A stretch of 64,000 bases of DNA from Ciborinia camelliae (taxonomy: Eukaryota; Ascomycota; Leotiomycetes; Helotiales; Sclerotiniaceae), in contig JANPYM010000002.1 of the NCBI GenBank assembly GCA_025890175.1, positions 308,062 to 372,061 on the forward strand, read 5' to 3'. The translations under genes and the position numbers were made by a program. This document shows, one piece after another, positions 1 through 12,524 of the stretch; position 1 is the stretch's first letter; each line of letters starts with the position of its first letter. The notes under the pieces were generated by a model. The model was given only the letters and a program-made list of their open reading frames with translations. It had not been told where the DNA came from and made no database searches.

Positions 1-27
1 TGTATAGAAAGTTGATAGCGGATGGGT

Positions 28-153
28 GGATGGATGGATGGATGGTGGATGGATGGTGGATGGATGGATGGATGGGTGGATGGATGGGTGGATGGATGGT
101 GGATGGATGGTGGATGGATGGTGGATGGATGGATGGATGGGTGGGTGGATGGA
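28..153. repeat. GGAT/GGTGGAT simple-sequence tract
   Basis: Tandem GGAT units interrupted by GGTGGAT variants run across this stretch. It is noncoding low-complexity DNA at the left end of the window. Confidence 0.9.
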
Positions 154-538
154 TTTATGTACTAGAGGTAGGTAGATAGGTAGGTATACAATAAAAATAG
201 CAAGGAGGTGAGGAAGGAAACAAGCAAGAGAGTGAGGAAGGAAGGAAGGATAGAGGTTGTATATGCATATGTATTATGATGGGATTGTGATGGGATGGGA
301 AGGGAAGGGAAGGGATGAGATCGAAATATCTCCAACATATATTTCATTTTTTCACAACACTTCATTTATTATGCGAATCGTTTCACATAGTAATATGCTA
401 ATATACTAATTGGATAATTGGATGATTTAATAAGTATAGATTATTTGATTGGGATTAGGATTAGGATTAGGATTGGAAAGGGGATTTTAGATTTAGATTT
501 AGATTTGTTTAGATTTATAGGACTTTATCAGTTGGAGG

Positions 539-805
539 GAGGTTGTGAGGGGGTGTTGTGAAGGGGTGTTGTGAGGGGGTGTTGTGAGGGGGTGTTGTGA
601 AGGGGTGTTGTGAGGGAGGTTGTGAAGGGGTGTTGTGAAGGGGAGGTTGTGAAGGGGAGGTTGTGAAGGGGAGGTTGTGAAGGGGAGGTTGTGAAGGGGA
701 GGTTGTGAAGGGGAGGTTGTGAAGGGGAGGTTGTGAAGGGGAGGTTGTGAAGGGGAGGTTGTGAAGGGGAGGTTGTGAAGGGGAGGTTGTGAAGGGGTGT
801 TGTGA
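539..805. repeat. 15-bp minisatellite (GGGGAGGTTGTGAAG)
   Basis: About eighteen head-to-tail copies of a 15-bp unit are seen. The left part carries GGTGTTGTGA variants and the centre (about 640-795) is nearly perfect. It is open on the minus strand, but the resulting HNLPFTTSPSQPP-type peptide is a repeat artefact, not a supported protein. Confidence 0.9.
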
Positions 806-959
806 AGAATAAGTACGAGCTATGGATATATAGACGAGGATTATTCAATAGTTGATCGGCCCAGGTGGCGGTACTTATATTAAAGCGAGTGGTTGTTGTA
901 TGTTGGGAAGTGTTAGGGGAGGGATGATGAAAATGGAATATGGAATATGGAATATGTTA

Positions 960-1079
960 GGGGGATGAATGTGCTAAGGGGATGAATGTGCTAAGGGGAT
1001 GAATGTGCTAAGGGGATGAATGTGCTAAGGGGATGAATGTGCTAAGGGGATGAATGTGCTAAGGGGATGAATGTGCTAG
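960..1079. repeat. 17-bp minisatellite (GGGGATGAATGTGCTAA)
   Basis: Seven nearly identical tandem copies of a 17-bp unit. Between it and the first gene, 1080-2037 holds only AT-leaning noncoding DNA, a GGAAGT run near 1301-1322, a TACCTAGGTA palindrome at 1735-1744 and a CT-rich tract at about 1919-1950 and 1975-2020 just before the ATG, typical of fungal promoters. Confidence 0.9.
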
Positions 1080-2037
1080 GTGGCTAGGTTAGTTTTGGTT
1101 TTGGTTGGAGGGGGGAAGGAGGGAAGAAGAAGAAGAGGGAGAGAGGGAGCTCTTGTTGGGTAAAATGGTAAGTAAGATTTATTATATAATCCCCGCGTGT
1201 GCGTGCCACTGCTATGCTTGGTAGGATGGATTATTCTTTCTTTCAAGTTCTTTTAAGGTCTTTCTTATTATTGCACTTGGAAAGCTGGGTTCAAGCTTTG
1301 GAAGTGGAAGTGGAAGTGGAAGTATTGTTAAAAGTTCCAAGGTTGCTTAGGAGTGGATGCAAGAAATGCAATTGATAAGTTATCCATTGTACTTCCAAGC
1401 TAGTTAGGTAACTATCTTTCGAAAGAGTACAGTGTCTCTTAATTAGGCCAAGCTTCTGCTTATCCTTTTGCTGAATCCCTCTATACTACAACTTCGTTTT
1501 TCTTACCCTATTTCGCCGTACTATTTTCCAACTATTCAATTCAATGTCAGGTGGGATAGAAGATAGCCTGACTAGCATCCATAATGATGTCATTCATATG
1601 CTTTGACTGAATGGCTAGACTCGCTAATAGCGATCAGATGGCACTACCTGCCAGCTTGCTGGTCCAAGATCAACATAGATATGTGGATTGTTATTCTCGT
1701 CTAAGTGACATAAATTTAGTAAAAGAATACTAGGTACCTAGGTACTGTTGATTTGATGAGAAGTAGGTAGGTACGGTCTCTTAGATGACTATCGTCCAAG
1801 GCAGTCGTGAAGAATTGAAGTGGAAACTTGGAAAGGAAAGATGGACAGTCCTTCGAAAAGGGGCTAGTATTAGTTATCCCCACTTAGTAAGCCAACCCAT
1901 CGTTAGTAACTTGCAGATCTTACTCTTCTCTTCTCCTCTCTTCTCTTCAAAGAAGTATAAAGTCCAATCAATTCATTCCTTCCTTTGCATAACTTCATTC
2001 TTCATTCTTCATTCTTCATTCAATTGATTCTGCAGAT

Positions 2038-3993
2038 ATGAGCACCGAAATCGCTATCAGAAATGATGAGAAACCTTCTCTTCCTCCAGAGCTATGGAAG
2101 CTTGTGGGTGAGCAGGTAGACAGCTGCCTATCGCTCAGACGACTCGTCAATGTCTCTCACTATTTCAGGGATATCTTCATGCCATTATTATATGCGCGAC
2201 GAAAAATAGATTTAGGAATAGGCAATATTTTTAAATCGGATGGTCTTCCATACAGACTTCCAGACAGTCTTCCACATACCAAGGAATTAATATTCGAGAT
2301 AATCTGGATTATTAATATATACGATATCCATATGGAGAAAGACTTAGGAGATAAAATCTCCAAAGTTATTGGAATGGTCCCTGAATTACACTCACTGATG
2401 TAAGAACTTATATTTTTAGTTTCCGTTTCACTCCACTCGCTCAATAAAACACTGTCCATGTCCAACGAGGTCAAAATTTTATGTTTGACTAGTTCTTAGC
2501 CATTCATTTGTCCATGGACTCCCATCAACTACCTAATATTCACACCAGCATCTTTTTCTTCAGGATGTTTGAGCAGAGAAATCATTACTGACTGCCTGTA
2601 ATAGAATTAATGAAAACAGGGGCGAAAACAGGAACAGGCTTTTTGCCCCCCGTGAACGGTTATCCATTTTGGAAAACCCAAATCTTCAGCGTGCCATAGA
2701 AAAATGCGTCAAACTCAGGCATATTACGGTCAATTTTAACGGCATGCCGTCTGCTAAAAGCAATCTCTCACCTTTCTTCCAAGTTCTTAGCAACTTAACG
2801 TCGTTGGAGTTGTGCGGTTTGTATGAAAACAATACAGAGCTACCGAAAGACCTAGCAGAGCTTTTGGCTAGATGTCCAAATCTCAAAAGCGTGAAGCTCT
2901 TTGTAGATCACTTCGTTTCAAGCATAACTACGATTTCCAAAGATATCGCAGTTCCGGATTCTCAAACTTGGCACTGCGAAAACTCTCTGCTTCTGGAAAA
3001 AATTTGTTATTATTTTGCAGTTCACTTCAAAGCCTCTCCTTTGAGACTCACACATCTGCAACTGGGCCAATATCTATTTCTAGGCGGACCTAAAACTAAG
3101 GAGGCAGACAGTTTTCTCGATAAGCTTACAGATGTATCCAAACTTCGAGATCTCCATTTTTTCAATGGGCGGGACCTATCGAAGCCTTTCAAGATAAATC
3201 TCAAGCTTTTAGCAAAATGCAAATCGCTGGAGCGTCTCTGCGTCACAACACTCGACGAAGATTTGAACTCCTGGTTGGGTAGTGGACCGGGCGATTCGAT
3301 TCGCGAGCTTCGAATCATGGAAAATGAGCTCGCTGAATCCGATACCCCAAACCTCACAAGATTATCGTCGCTCTTTATCCGAGGGAAAGAATTTGATATC
3401 TGGGGATTATCGAGTGTCTCGGAAGCCATAAGGATGGCGGAGCGGCTTGCCATAAGGATGGCGGAGCGGCTTGCGGCATTGCCCAAAAGGACATTCCTGG
3501 ATACACTTCCTGATCAAGGAATCCATCTTTCTAAATTGAGCTTACCTATAAACCGTTCCTCGCAATGGGTCAGTATTCAACCGCATCTCCTCACTACATG
3601 TCTAATACTAACTATCCATCTCAGTCTCATTTTCGTTCTAATCTATCAAAAATGAAAATGCTCACCCACCTCAAAATTACGACTGATTTAGACAGGGAGT
3701 TCGATGCTCCGTGGGGTTTTGATGTCGATAATCATCGATGTGGATACCAGATGGCCGCGGAAATATTTTCAATTTGTCCTTCTTTACAATACGTCGAATT
3801 TCCAGACGCGGTTTGGACTATGGAAACGAGTTGGTTTGGGGAAGGGGACCTGAGAGAAGGACCTTATCGGTTGACTTCTAGTCAATCTAGGGAATTCGAT
3901 AGTCTCTCTAATCCAGACCTATATTCAAAGCCATGGCAACCAAGCCATGGCCGTGATTTACCAGATGAGAAAACACCCGACGTAATATTCTAG
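2038..3993 (+). CDS. F-box/leucine-rich-repeat-like protein
   Basis: Three exons can be joined in phase: 2038-2399, 2638-3568 and 3625-3993, giving about 553 residues. The N-terminus (LPPELWKLVGEQVD followed by LRRLVNVSHYFRDI) has the look of an F-box. The remainder has irregular LRR-like segments such as NLTSLELCGLYE, RCPNLKSVKL and KCKSLERLCV. By family knowledge such proteins are substrate adaptors of SCF ubiquitin ligases; the substrate is unknown. Intron 1 is rather long (238 nt). Intron 2 (3569-3624) has GTCAGT, CTAAC and CAG signals. An exact 24-bp in-frame duplication at 3425-3472 doubles the octapeptide AIRMAERL. Start chosen at the first ATG after the CT-rich leader. Fungal F-box/LRR paralogues diverge fast, so the class is fairly secure but orthology is not. 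Confidence 0.7.
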
Positions 3994-4493
3994 GGGGTGT
4001 TCAACAATTGTCATTGGGAGTTGGGTGCGCAAGTAATCGTAGGAATAATACTGGCGTGCGGCGTTGCGAAGTTTGGTTTATCTATTCGATATTTATCCGC
4101 AGATGATTGATTGATATATGCATGGCCCATGGCTCATGGCTCGCTTTTATATCAAAATCATCTTCTATTGTCATATGAATTCGCGACAATCTAATAGCAA
4201 TCTTGAGATTAAACGGGCAGTCGCTGCCGAGTAACTCAGCCATATGTATATATATAGATATCTGTCTTTCAACACAATGATCTCCACAAAGCACATTTAC
4301 AACTTCTTAACATTCATTGGTCACTCTGAAATCGATTCATGCCGTGATTGTCTAGGTAGATACCTTGATACTTTCTTACCTTATTCTTTCTTTGTGAGAC
4401 ATCACCAATAACAACCTTCCCAGTCGCACCAATACTTATAATACCCACGGGTTACCTCCATCTCCATCTCCATCCCTCAAAATTATGCTATTA
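3994..4493. other. intergenic, F-box gene to P450 gene
   Basis: About 500 bp between the 3' ends of two convergent genes. I see no coding sequence, RNA gene or repeat of note. Confidence 0.6.
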
Positions 4494-6325
4494 TTACTGG
4501 CGCCGCTTGAACTGAACCATGGGCCCTTCATGCAAGCTAACAAACGAATCCCAAGTCTGAAATTCCTTCCTCCGCCACCTCATATGTCCTAAAGAGTCAC
4601 TTCCCTCACCCAAGGTCGAATCTGGTTTAATTCTCATGTCGTAAGACCATATAATCCTGGCCAATACAACACCCATCTCAAGGTATGATAGAGATTTTCC
4701 CACACAACTGGTTCGCCCATAGCTAAATGGACAGTATGCTGATCGTGTTTTTGCAACTTCGGCTTCGGATCTTCCAGATTGAGTACTTCCTGGGGATGCA
4801 ACCAGCCAACGTTCAGGCAGAAATTCAAATGGCTCATCGTGAAAAAGAGAGTTGTGGTGGAGTGCATAATGAGGAACACCCATATCGATACCAGCTGGAA
4901 AATACACTCCGTCAGCTACAAGACCACCCTCAAGGGTTTCGCGGGGTAGAAGACCTCCGACTCCTGGGGAGAGTCGCATCGATTCATCAATGCACGCCAG
5001 TAAATACCGACACGACTTCAACCTCTGCCAGGATTTGATGTCCTCGACACCGGTGAACTCACTTCGAATTTCAGTTTTAGGATTTCATGCGTGGAGGGGT
5101 AATGTAGAAGGTAGAATATTGTGGATGAGATCGCGGTGGACATGGTGTCGGAGCCAGCAATGATCAATAGTGCGGCTTCCGAAATGATATCCTCATACGA
5201 TAGCCGAGACCCCTTTTCGAGATCTTTTGCCTCAAGAAGTGCTTCGAAAATATCTCCATGTTTCACCGTTTGTGCAATGCGCCAGTCCGACTGTTCTTTG
5301 CTCAGAGCTTCGTATTTATTGGCATTTTTCACCAGGCCTGGAAAGGCAAATCGGAGATGGATCATCCAAGGCATGTGGGCCAGCTGAGTTATCTGTCAGC
5401 AAGTTGATGCGGGTTGGAGAGAAGGAGCGCTGTACCATATTCAAGGTACCTACACCTGTTCGTAGGATCTCTGGGATCTGGCGATTCTTTGGATCCTCCA
5501 TCATATTCCAGTTTCGACTGAATGTTGTATCCCCCATTATGTCAGACATACACCATGCAACCCATCTTGTCATGTCTCTCGCAGCACCCCACCCCGCATC
5601 TTCGTCTACAAGATGTTCGCACAGCCTGCGGGTGTGCTTAACGATAACTTCCTCCAATACTTTTACAGATGCATTGTTTATTCCACGCACGGTAATATTG
5701 CGCTTGAAGGCGTGTTTCTTTCTGTCTATCGTTGCCATGGACATCTCCCTTTTGAAGAATTTTGTCCAAATAGCATAATACTGGGACTTGCGAGTGTTTG
5801 CATGCGACCCGTAAATATCATGCAGTGCTGTCGCCGTATTCATGGAGATTCTGTTTGGGCCGTAGCGCACAATTGGTCCTGAATCCTATTTAGCATGGCC
5901 CAAAGCATACCAGTGAGGAAACATTAACCATATTTGCAGTGCCATTCATGGAACTTCAAATGGCGATCGCCTCGTAAACAGTGATACACAGAGTACCAAT
6001 ATGTGACTCTTCCTAGAATTGGTCCTGGGTACTTCGCAAGAGGATGTGCAGTCAATCTATACAAAGCAAGGGCTGGCATCTACAGTCTATCAGCCTAGAA
6101 CCACGCAAGAAGTCTCAAGTGGTTGATTACCCCATAGGTTAAAATGAGGAATAGCGAGGCCAATACCCTGATAAGGCTCTCCGTGTCCTGCAAACTCGAT
6201 ATTGAAGAGTTAATCTGCCACGCCAGACCAATGAGAAGGATGGGAATGCATGAATATACCATTATCTGCTCAGTAGTACTGCTAGCGGAAGCCTGCATTG
6301 AAGAACACAATATAGAGGCAGCCAT
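4494..6325 (-). CDS. cytochrome P450 monooxygenase, apparent frameshift
   Basis: A membrane-anchored fungal P450. Exons read 6325-6131, 6080-5939, 5878-5454 and 5392-4494. The N-terminus has two hydrophobic segments, then HPLAKYPGPILG, the proline-rich hinge. Further on are the I-helix oxygen-binding AGSDTMST, the K-helix ESMR (ExxR), PERW, and the haem loop FSYGRTSCVGKSL with the cysteine ligand. The last exon is out of frame by one base: HEIL is in one frame and the conserved EIRSEFTGVEDI and IDESMRLSP are in the next, meeting at a T4 run (5075-5078). One more T would give about 553 residues, a normal P450 length. A 38-nt GTGAGT...CAG intron could also fix the frame but would delete conserved coding sequence. 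The substrate cannot be told; such enzymes hydroxylate secondary metabolites or xenobiotics. The neighbours do not form an obvious cluster. The start is the ATG at 6325; the upstream codon is TTG. Confidence 0.8.
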
Positions 6326-9034
6326 TATCAAAAGATGATTATGGGTGAGCTGGAGAAGGAGAATGAGGTATAGCTGTCTGGTCCTTTCTCATTGGGATGT
6401 GAAATCTCTATTGACATCATAATTACTCAAGTCCACTAGGCAAAGTCTCCAGGGCAAATTGCAACGAACACATGAATCATCGGGTTGCGCCTGAGTACTG
6501 GAAAAATGAACTACATTTGCCATCACTTCCCATTACCTCGGCTTGTGGACAAGATCTCGTTTATTCGATTGCAAGGGGGAAGGAATTCACCCCGCGTTAC
6601 GATGATGAAAAATGCCATTGAAGATTCTGGGTATGCAAGTGTGTCGCAAAGTTTGCATATGGAGACAGCCTTTTGATTTCTGATCCAAAGCTTGGGTTCG
6701 CTGGAATTGACCTTTCCCGGCGATTTCCCGAGTACAGTATTATTGTAATAATACCTATGTACATCATATCATCTAAATTGTCGGAAAGCCAATAGTGTCA
6801 AGCCTCATCATGGTCTTTCAATTGTTCCCGTGTCACTTTCGTGAACTCGGTTACTGACATGAGCAGCTCTCCTGCAACATAAACTGTGATAAATTTCTTC
6901 AAGATGTATATTGTTTCCCACGCCGCACGTTACTGTAATGTAGATGCAGAAAGGTGAAGTTGTAGACAAGGAGTTGTTGATGCCTTGGGGGTTATGCTAG
7001 TCCGCTGCATATGTACTCCATTGCAGTATCAACCCCCCACGCTAGAGAAATGCTTTGCGCATCATTATATTATTGAAGAATGTTGAAGGAGTTTCCGTGC
7101 CTGATAGATGGGGCTAGATTTCACAACTGTCTCTAGGCACTATCGGAGATGGCAACCTATGTAGCAGTAGTGCCGAAGACATTAAGCTAATTATGCAGGA
7201 CACAGGTTTGTGTGAACTGTTCAAGAGTCAAGACGCCGTCCGTTAAAATACATTTAACATCTATATTAATAGTGCGGCGCAGTGTGGCACGTTTGTCTCA
7301 CCCTGCTAGGGTATTATTACGGCCAATAGCAATATGCAGCATGCTGGAGGGGTTACAGTGCAGCCCTATCACCTGCTGTATTTGATATGCAACCATAAAC
7401 GGGCCAAGCCCTGGAGACTTTATTTCGCGCATTAACACCAATCGGTATGAAACCGATGCTCTACCAAACTTCTAAGTACCCGGTATCATTTTGAGTGACC
7501 ATCAGGCTCACATCTAGCGAATTTCCTCGCCAAAAATTGCCAAAAATTGCCAAAAATTAAAGATTGACACCAATTCAATCATCTTCTAATTACTGCCAAA
7601 ACCTGGCATGTGACGGTCTAGGAAATACTGTTAGTAGCTCCGGCATTCTAGAACGACACGGAATACCAAGTTAGGATTAAGTGTTTACCGAGCTCTAATG
7701 GAGTGCAATCTTTGTGCGCGAGCTTGCGTTCGCTTGCGTTCGCTTGATGAGACTAAATTGGATCTCTCTGATTCGATAGGTAGGAAGCTTGGCAGAATGC
7801 GGTGCTAAATCACTAACATATGGCATGACTGTCTCGCAAAAGAGATACATCGCTGACGCGAAGAGGCAGTTATCTCCTCATCTATGGCATAGTAGTCCTG
7901 TGTAGTATGAATAGATCAGATTACTTGATATTTAAGAGCTAGTTAAAAGTATCTGTGCGAGAATGATGGTACTTCCAACCTAACAGATCCAAGTAAGTTG
8001 AAGCATCTCTGGAGGTAAAAGTTTGAGATATTCTGTTGTTATGTTCTTGCATAGGAGCAATATTTGGCTGAAGAGAGAGTTTTTAAAACACTCAGTAACT
8101 GGATAATTTAAAGAGAAGAAATAAATACCTATGCTACTTATTCCTCACATTCACTTCAGGACTAGCGTCTACGCTAGTCTTGGTAATGTAATTTGCAAAG
8201 TCTTTGTCCACTTTGTACGCATGAGTGTTACAATTACATACACACACACACATTCAAAACGTATACCAAGAAAGCAGCACAGACAGACAGACCGATAAAC
8301 AGACAGACCAATAAACAGATAGACCGATAAACAAACAGACCGATAAACAAACAGATCAATAAACAAATAGATCGATAAACAGATAGACCAATAAACAAAC
8401 AAACTGATAAACAGATAGATCGATAAACAGATAGATCAATAAATAGATAGATTGATAAACAGATAGATCGATAAACAGACAGACCGATAAACAGACAGAT
8501 CGATAAACAGACAGACCGATAAACAGACAGACAGAAAGACCAAAAAAGCCATCCAAGTTTCTAGAACCGCCTAAATAAGATCTCATCCTACTATACCCAT
8601 TGAAAATTCCATTCAACCGATAGACTAGAAAACCTTGGCGTACTCAATACTACTAGTATCCACAAGCAAACAGTGCCAAACGCCCTACTTGGGTATGTGA
8701 GAGCTCCCTCCAACTTCTCGAGTAGCATATTCCAAATATCTATTACTCATTCCTATTTATCGTTTTCCATAAATTGATACAGTAGCTGTTTTCCCCCATA
8801 TGCATCTTGTTGTGCCATCCAAATACCAACCCGTGCCTCATATTTGACATCTCCACCCAACCTATTTTGTGGTTTGACCAAAGAAGTAAAACGCCTCCCA
8901 AAGGTATCAAATCATAGTCATAATTCCAACCCGCTCGCGCATTTTGTCCATTTAGTACATAAGATTTCACTTTTCACGTCATCGACCCATTTGAATTACT
9001 AATTCAACCTTCTAACTCGAAACGCAATTCCCGC
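6326..9034. other. gene-poor intergenic region
   Basis: No ORF here shows a recognisable domain or coding-like composition. It contains a triple GCCAAAAATT run near 7530-7560, a doubled GCGTTCGCTT at 7725-7744, and the minisatellite listed separately at about 8265-8537. The short ORFs between 6485-6676 and 8743-8970 look random. Confidence 0.5.
8265..8537. repeat. 16-bp minisatellite (GATAAACAGACAGACC)
   Basis: Roughly sixteen tandem copies of a 16-bp unit, with A/G and C/T differences between copies (GACAGACC, GATAGATC, AACAGACC). A CA-dinucleotide run precedes it at 8237-8252. The long Leu/Tyr/Ser-rich frames on the minus strand follow only from the repeat. Confidence 0.9.
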
Positions 9035-11572
9035 CTAGCCTAGCTCACCCAGAACCGTAACACCAGCCGCCGCGTTTGCACGCCCATTCCCTTCCCTTAG
9101 TCGCTCGAACCCCAACTTTCCCAGGTTGTCGCCAATGAATGCCATCAATGGTCTTCCTTGCATGGGGAACGGCCAAAATAGTGGATTTTCTTCTTCGTTT
9201 GCAAGACCAATACCTCGCATCATATCCGACTCATCTACTTTCGTACAAAATTGATTAAGAGAGACGGAAGAAGGACGATCTTGGTAATACAGGGTATCAG
9301 ACCCTACTTCGTTTTTGCTATCACCTGGGACTTCAATGCTCCATTTTTTAGCCAGATGACGAAGAATATTAAAGGCGCGTCCAGAGAACCCATGGCAAAT
9401 AGCCATATCTTTGAGGTCTGCAATGCCTTGGAGAACCTTTTCAGTGCCGGTTTTGTTGTTGCCCAATGTTACGAGGTGAGTAATGCTGGCGGCTAGAATA
9501 AAATGTGGTACGAACGAAGGAGTACGCCTGAGGGTGTAAAGATCAGCGTAGGACCTCGCGAGGGTAGAAATTGCATCTGCAGCTTGATTGCAAACATCGC
9601 GGGGTGAGACGCCTGATCCGATCAAAGAGAGTTTGATAAAGGGGCGGAAGAGGAGTAAGATGGCATAATGATAGTACATGCTGAAGGCTTCTATTTAGCA
9701 CGTGTAATAAATTTTATATCAAGATTGACATGGTACATACTGTGAAAAAAGTACAGCCGGTGTGAAGTTATGCCCTAAACGGAGAGCGGTAGGAATAGAG
9801 TCATACCATCGGAGATACCTCGTATACACCTGGAGTAACGAGTTGCTGGTGAAATTGGAACCGGGAGCATAGAAGAGATATAAAGATTGGTGTACAATCT
9901 CGGAAAGCTCGCAGAATGTTGCATACACACTTCGAATATTTGATGGCTGAGTGCAATTGCGCTGTAATGGTGCACCTGACTTATATTAGTTGGGATATTC
10001 TTAATTATGTGGTCTCATAGGATGTACCATCATCTGTATATGGAATCCAAATAGATGCTTCAGTTGATTCCACAATTGCTGGTTTTACGGTCAACTTGGT
10101 TAATTGAGAGAATTGAGGTATTCGTCCGATCGTCAATGACCAGGCCCTGTAATGTGTCAGTAATTATCAGAGAGCGGGGGATACATTCAAGCGAATAAAA
10201 TGGATGATAGCAAAAAAAACAATAAAACTTACTGGTCCAAAGAAAAAGCTCCCCAGAACGTGGCTAATCGTACCGCTTGCGATCCTTTCACCGGTTCGCT
10301 GGGTAGTTGACCCTCTGCCTCGAGATGAAGACCCATCTCAATTGCCAATCGAAGTGACTGGCCTGAAAGATAAATGCTCGCACTAGAGCGACCTCCACTT
10401 GCTTCTCTAATGGCCATTAGTCCTAATGCTTGAATGGTTGTCAAACAATGCTGGTCTTTTTCAGACTTAAGCAGGCGTGTAGCTTCGGCAAAGAAATGGC
10501 CACCGGCAGTAGCACTGTCATTAGGATCAGTTCGTGCATTTGCATGCGTAGAGAACCTACATCCCAATGACAATATCGCATTCACTAATAACTCACTGCA
10601 GTGATCTCCTTTTCCATTTCTATAGTCGTGGAGAAAATGCTCCTTGCTTAGCGAGGCAAATGTAGGATACTCCCAGCAGAAATAAAGCGCCATGAGATGG
10701 TCCACAAAATTAGAATCGGATGTAACCTTAGTCCATGAAGCTGAAGGATGACCAGGACTATTTGTTTGTGGCGAGCTAATTCCATTTCTAAGAATTGTTT
10801 CTTGTCCTCGGCCTCTGGCATATAGTATTGTACTATTCGGAGTAGAATGATTGGTCGTTTCAGTACCTCCAGTTTCCGAATAATCAAATTTATCAGGAAT
10901 CGACAGAGGATCCGCTTTCCAGTTCATTGGGTCATCGGCAGGAGCCATTTCAGATGCTACATTGTTTACATCAGGCCACTGATTCCACACCCCTTGGCTT
11001 TCCACATTCTGAAAATCGGCAGTTGACATCATAGTGAAAGGGGCAGTGATAATTCCTCGAACGGGCCTGAGGGCATTTTCAATAGCCTGATGGTCGGTGA
11101 AACTTGTATAAGTAGAAATATTACCTCCTTGAGCCGGTGTAGTATGTGGTTGAGTTTGCAATTTGTCCGAAATGCTTTTCAATCCTTCGCCTTGTCGAAG
11201 TTGATCGACGACCTGCGCGGTTTGATCTTGTGAAGCAATAGCAGCAAGCACACGCTCACTTTGCTGTACATAAGCCTTTAATTGTTCGATCTCGGATCTC
11301 ATATTCTCCTTCGATTGACGCACAGGAATTTCGTAAATGCAATTGTCATTCTTTTGAGAAATACATCTTGCGCAGGGAGTTCCACCATCACACTACAAAG
11401 CCAAAAGCGTTAGCAATGTCGAGCAATCATTGACCAAACGTCGTAGATTTAATATATAGATTTGAGTACTGCCAATAGATACCTTTGCACGCTTCTTCCT
11501 GCATTCTGTGCAAGCATTTGGTGTCACCACACCTGGGCCCCGCCGTCTCTTCGGATTGCTTGTGTCTTCCAT
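9035..11572 (-). CDS. Zn2Cys6 fungal-specific transcription factor
   Basis: Five exons join in phase: 11572-11483, 11392-10233, 10146-10028, 9975-9741 and 9680-9035, about 749 residues. The N-terminal binuclear zinc cluster is split by intron 1: CTECRKKRAKC before and after the junction, then CARC and a last Cys in KNDNC, giving the six-cysteine pattern. A coiled linker (MRSEIEQLKAYVQQSERVL) follows, as usual for dimerising regulators. The middle region (LMALYFCWEYPTFASLSKEHFL, then ATFWGAFSLDQ) is the fungal-specific regulatory domain, continuing to MYYHYAILLLFRPF. It should bind CGG-type DNA half sites in the nucleus. It is divergent from the hydrolase-like gene starting at 12525 across 952 bp, so co-regulation is possible but unproven. 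The target pathway is unknown. Confidence 0.9.
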
Positions 11573-12524
11573 ATTGAATAATTATGCGAGCAGGCAAATT
11601 GCAATGATGGTATTCGTAAGCGCAGTTAATATTCTTGTGGACAAGAAAGATAATCCCATATTCGTTTGAAAAGTGTTGTGAAGGAGAAAAACATCAACAT
11701 GACCGGCGGGATGGGTTGAATGTTGAGGGTAGGATGAGGATTAGGATGAGGATGAGGATGATAAGGATTGTTTTATGTTTATATTTGAAAAACCAACAAT
11801 AATAAATAATCTTGTTGTTTCTTTAGCCCCTTCGTATCCCTTAGTCCCCTTTAGTCCCTTGGTTCCTTTTTAGTTAGTGCGTTAGTTGTTTTTGCTAAAA
11901 ATTAATAATTACCAGTATCTAGGTAGGTAAGGTAGGTAGGGACCTGATAAGGAGGAGTGCCGCATGCGTTTTTTGAGGTACTGGTTGTTGCCGCATTGGG
12001 GGCGTATAATGGCGGGGGCGGGAGGAGGGGTGGATGACGTCACAGGAGATAGGTAGGTAGGAAAATTTTAGGTGACCGTAAAATTGAATGAATCATTACC
12101 TAAGGTGCCTAGCACAGGTTGGTATCCAATTGATGCATGAGATTCAAGAATTTTCGAGAAATTGGTGGAGCCTACGAGTCATAAGTAGAAGGACTGGTAC
12201 CAAGGTGTACATATGAGTATCTAAAAGTCCTCATTATAACGATAACGATATAATGATATAACTTTACTAATAATAGGGTAGGATGAGAATCTACCCATTC
12301 ACGATCTGTACTCCTAAATCTCCTAAATATGATGTTTGATAACTGAATTCTGTATATCACGTGACAAATCATTTCTGCTACACTGGTTTCATTGGGTCCC
12401 CGCAAAGATTATCTTGGCCTGCAGTCAGTTTAATAAGCCACCAACACCTTCCAAAGGGTTGTGTCAAACATTCCCAATCACTCATACAAACAAATATCTA
12501 TCTGCCTCATCTCGTGGTGACAAG
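11573..12524. other. divergent intergenic region between regulator and hydrolase-like gene
   Basis: A 952-bp shared upstream region. It contains an AGGATGAGGATGAGG run (about 11728-11762), a TTAGTCCC/CCTTAG repeat around 11830-11870, a TAGGTAGGTAAGG tract (11919-11940) and a TGACGTCA palindrome at 12034-12041, which is a consensus site for bZIP (CRE/ATF) regulators. Whether it is bound is unknown. Confidence 0.5.
12034..12041. promoter_or_regulatory. CRE-like palindrome TGACGTCA
   Basis: A perfect 8-bp CRE/ATF consensus within GATGACGTCACAGG, about 480 bp before the ATG of the hydrolase-like gene and about 460 bp before the ATG of the regulator. The match is exact; function is inference. Confidence 0.35.

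Noticed and set aside
421..480. GGATTAGGATTAGG run as telomeric repeat
   Set aside because: The unit is GGATTA in short number, not TTAGGG, and it is not at a chromosome end signal.
528..848. Long minus-strand ORF rich in His-Asn-Leu-Pro and Ser-Gln-Pro
   Set aside because: It is only the 15-bp minisatellite read in an open frame.
5025..5062. 38-nt GTGAGT...CAG intron in the P450
   Set aside because: It would repair the frame but is shorter than usual fungal introns, and it removes EFTGVEDIKSWQ, which is conserved in related P450s.
8169..8616. Overlapping minus-strand ORFs rich in Leu/Tyr/Ser/Cys
   Set aside because: Product of the 16-bp minisatellite; no start context, no domain.
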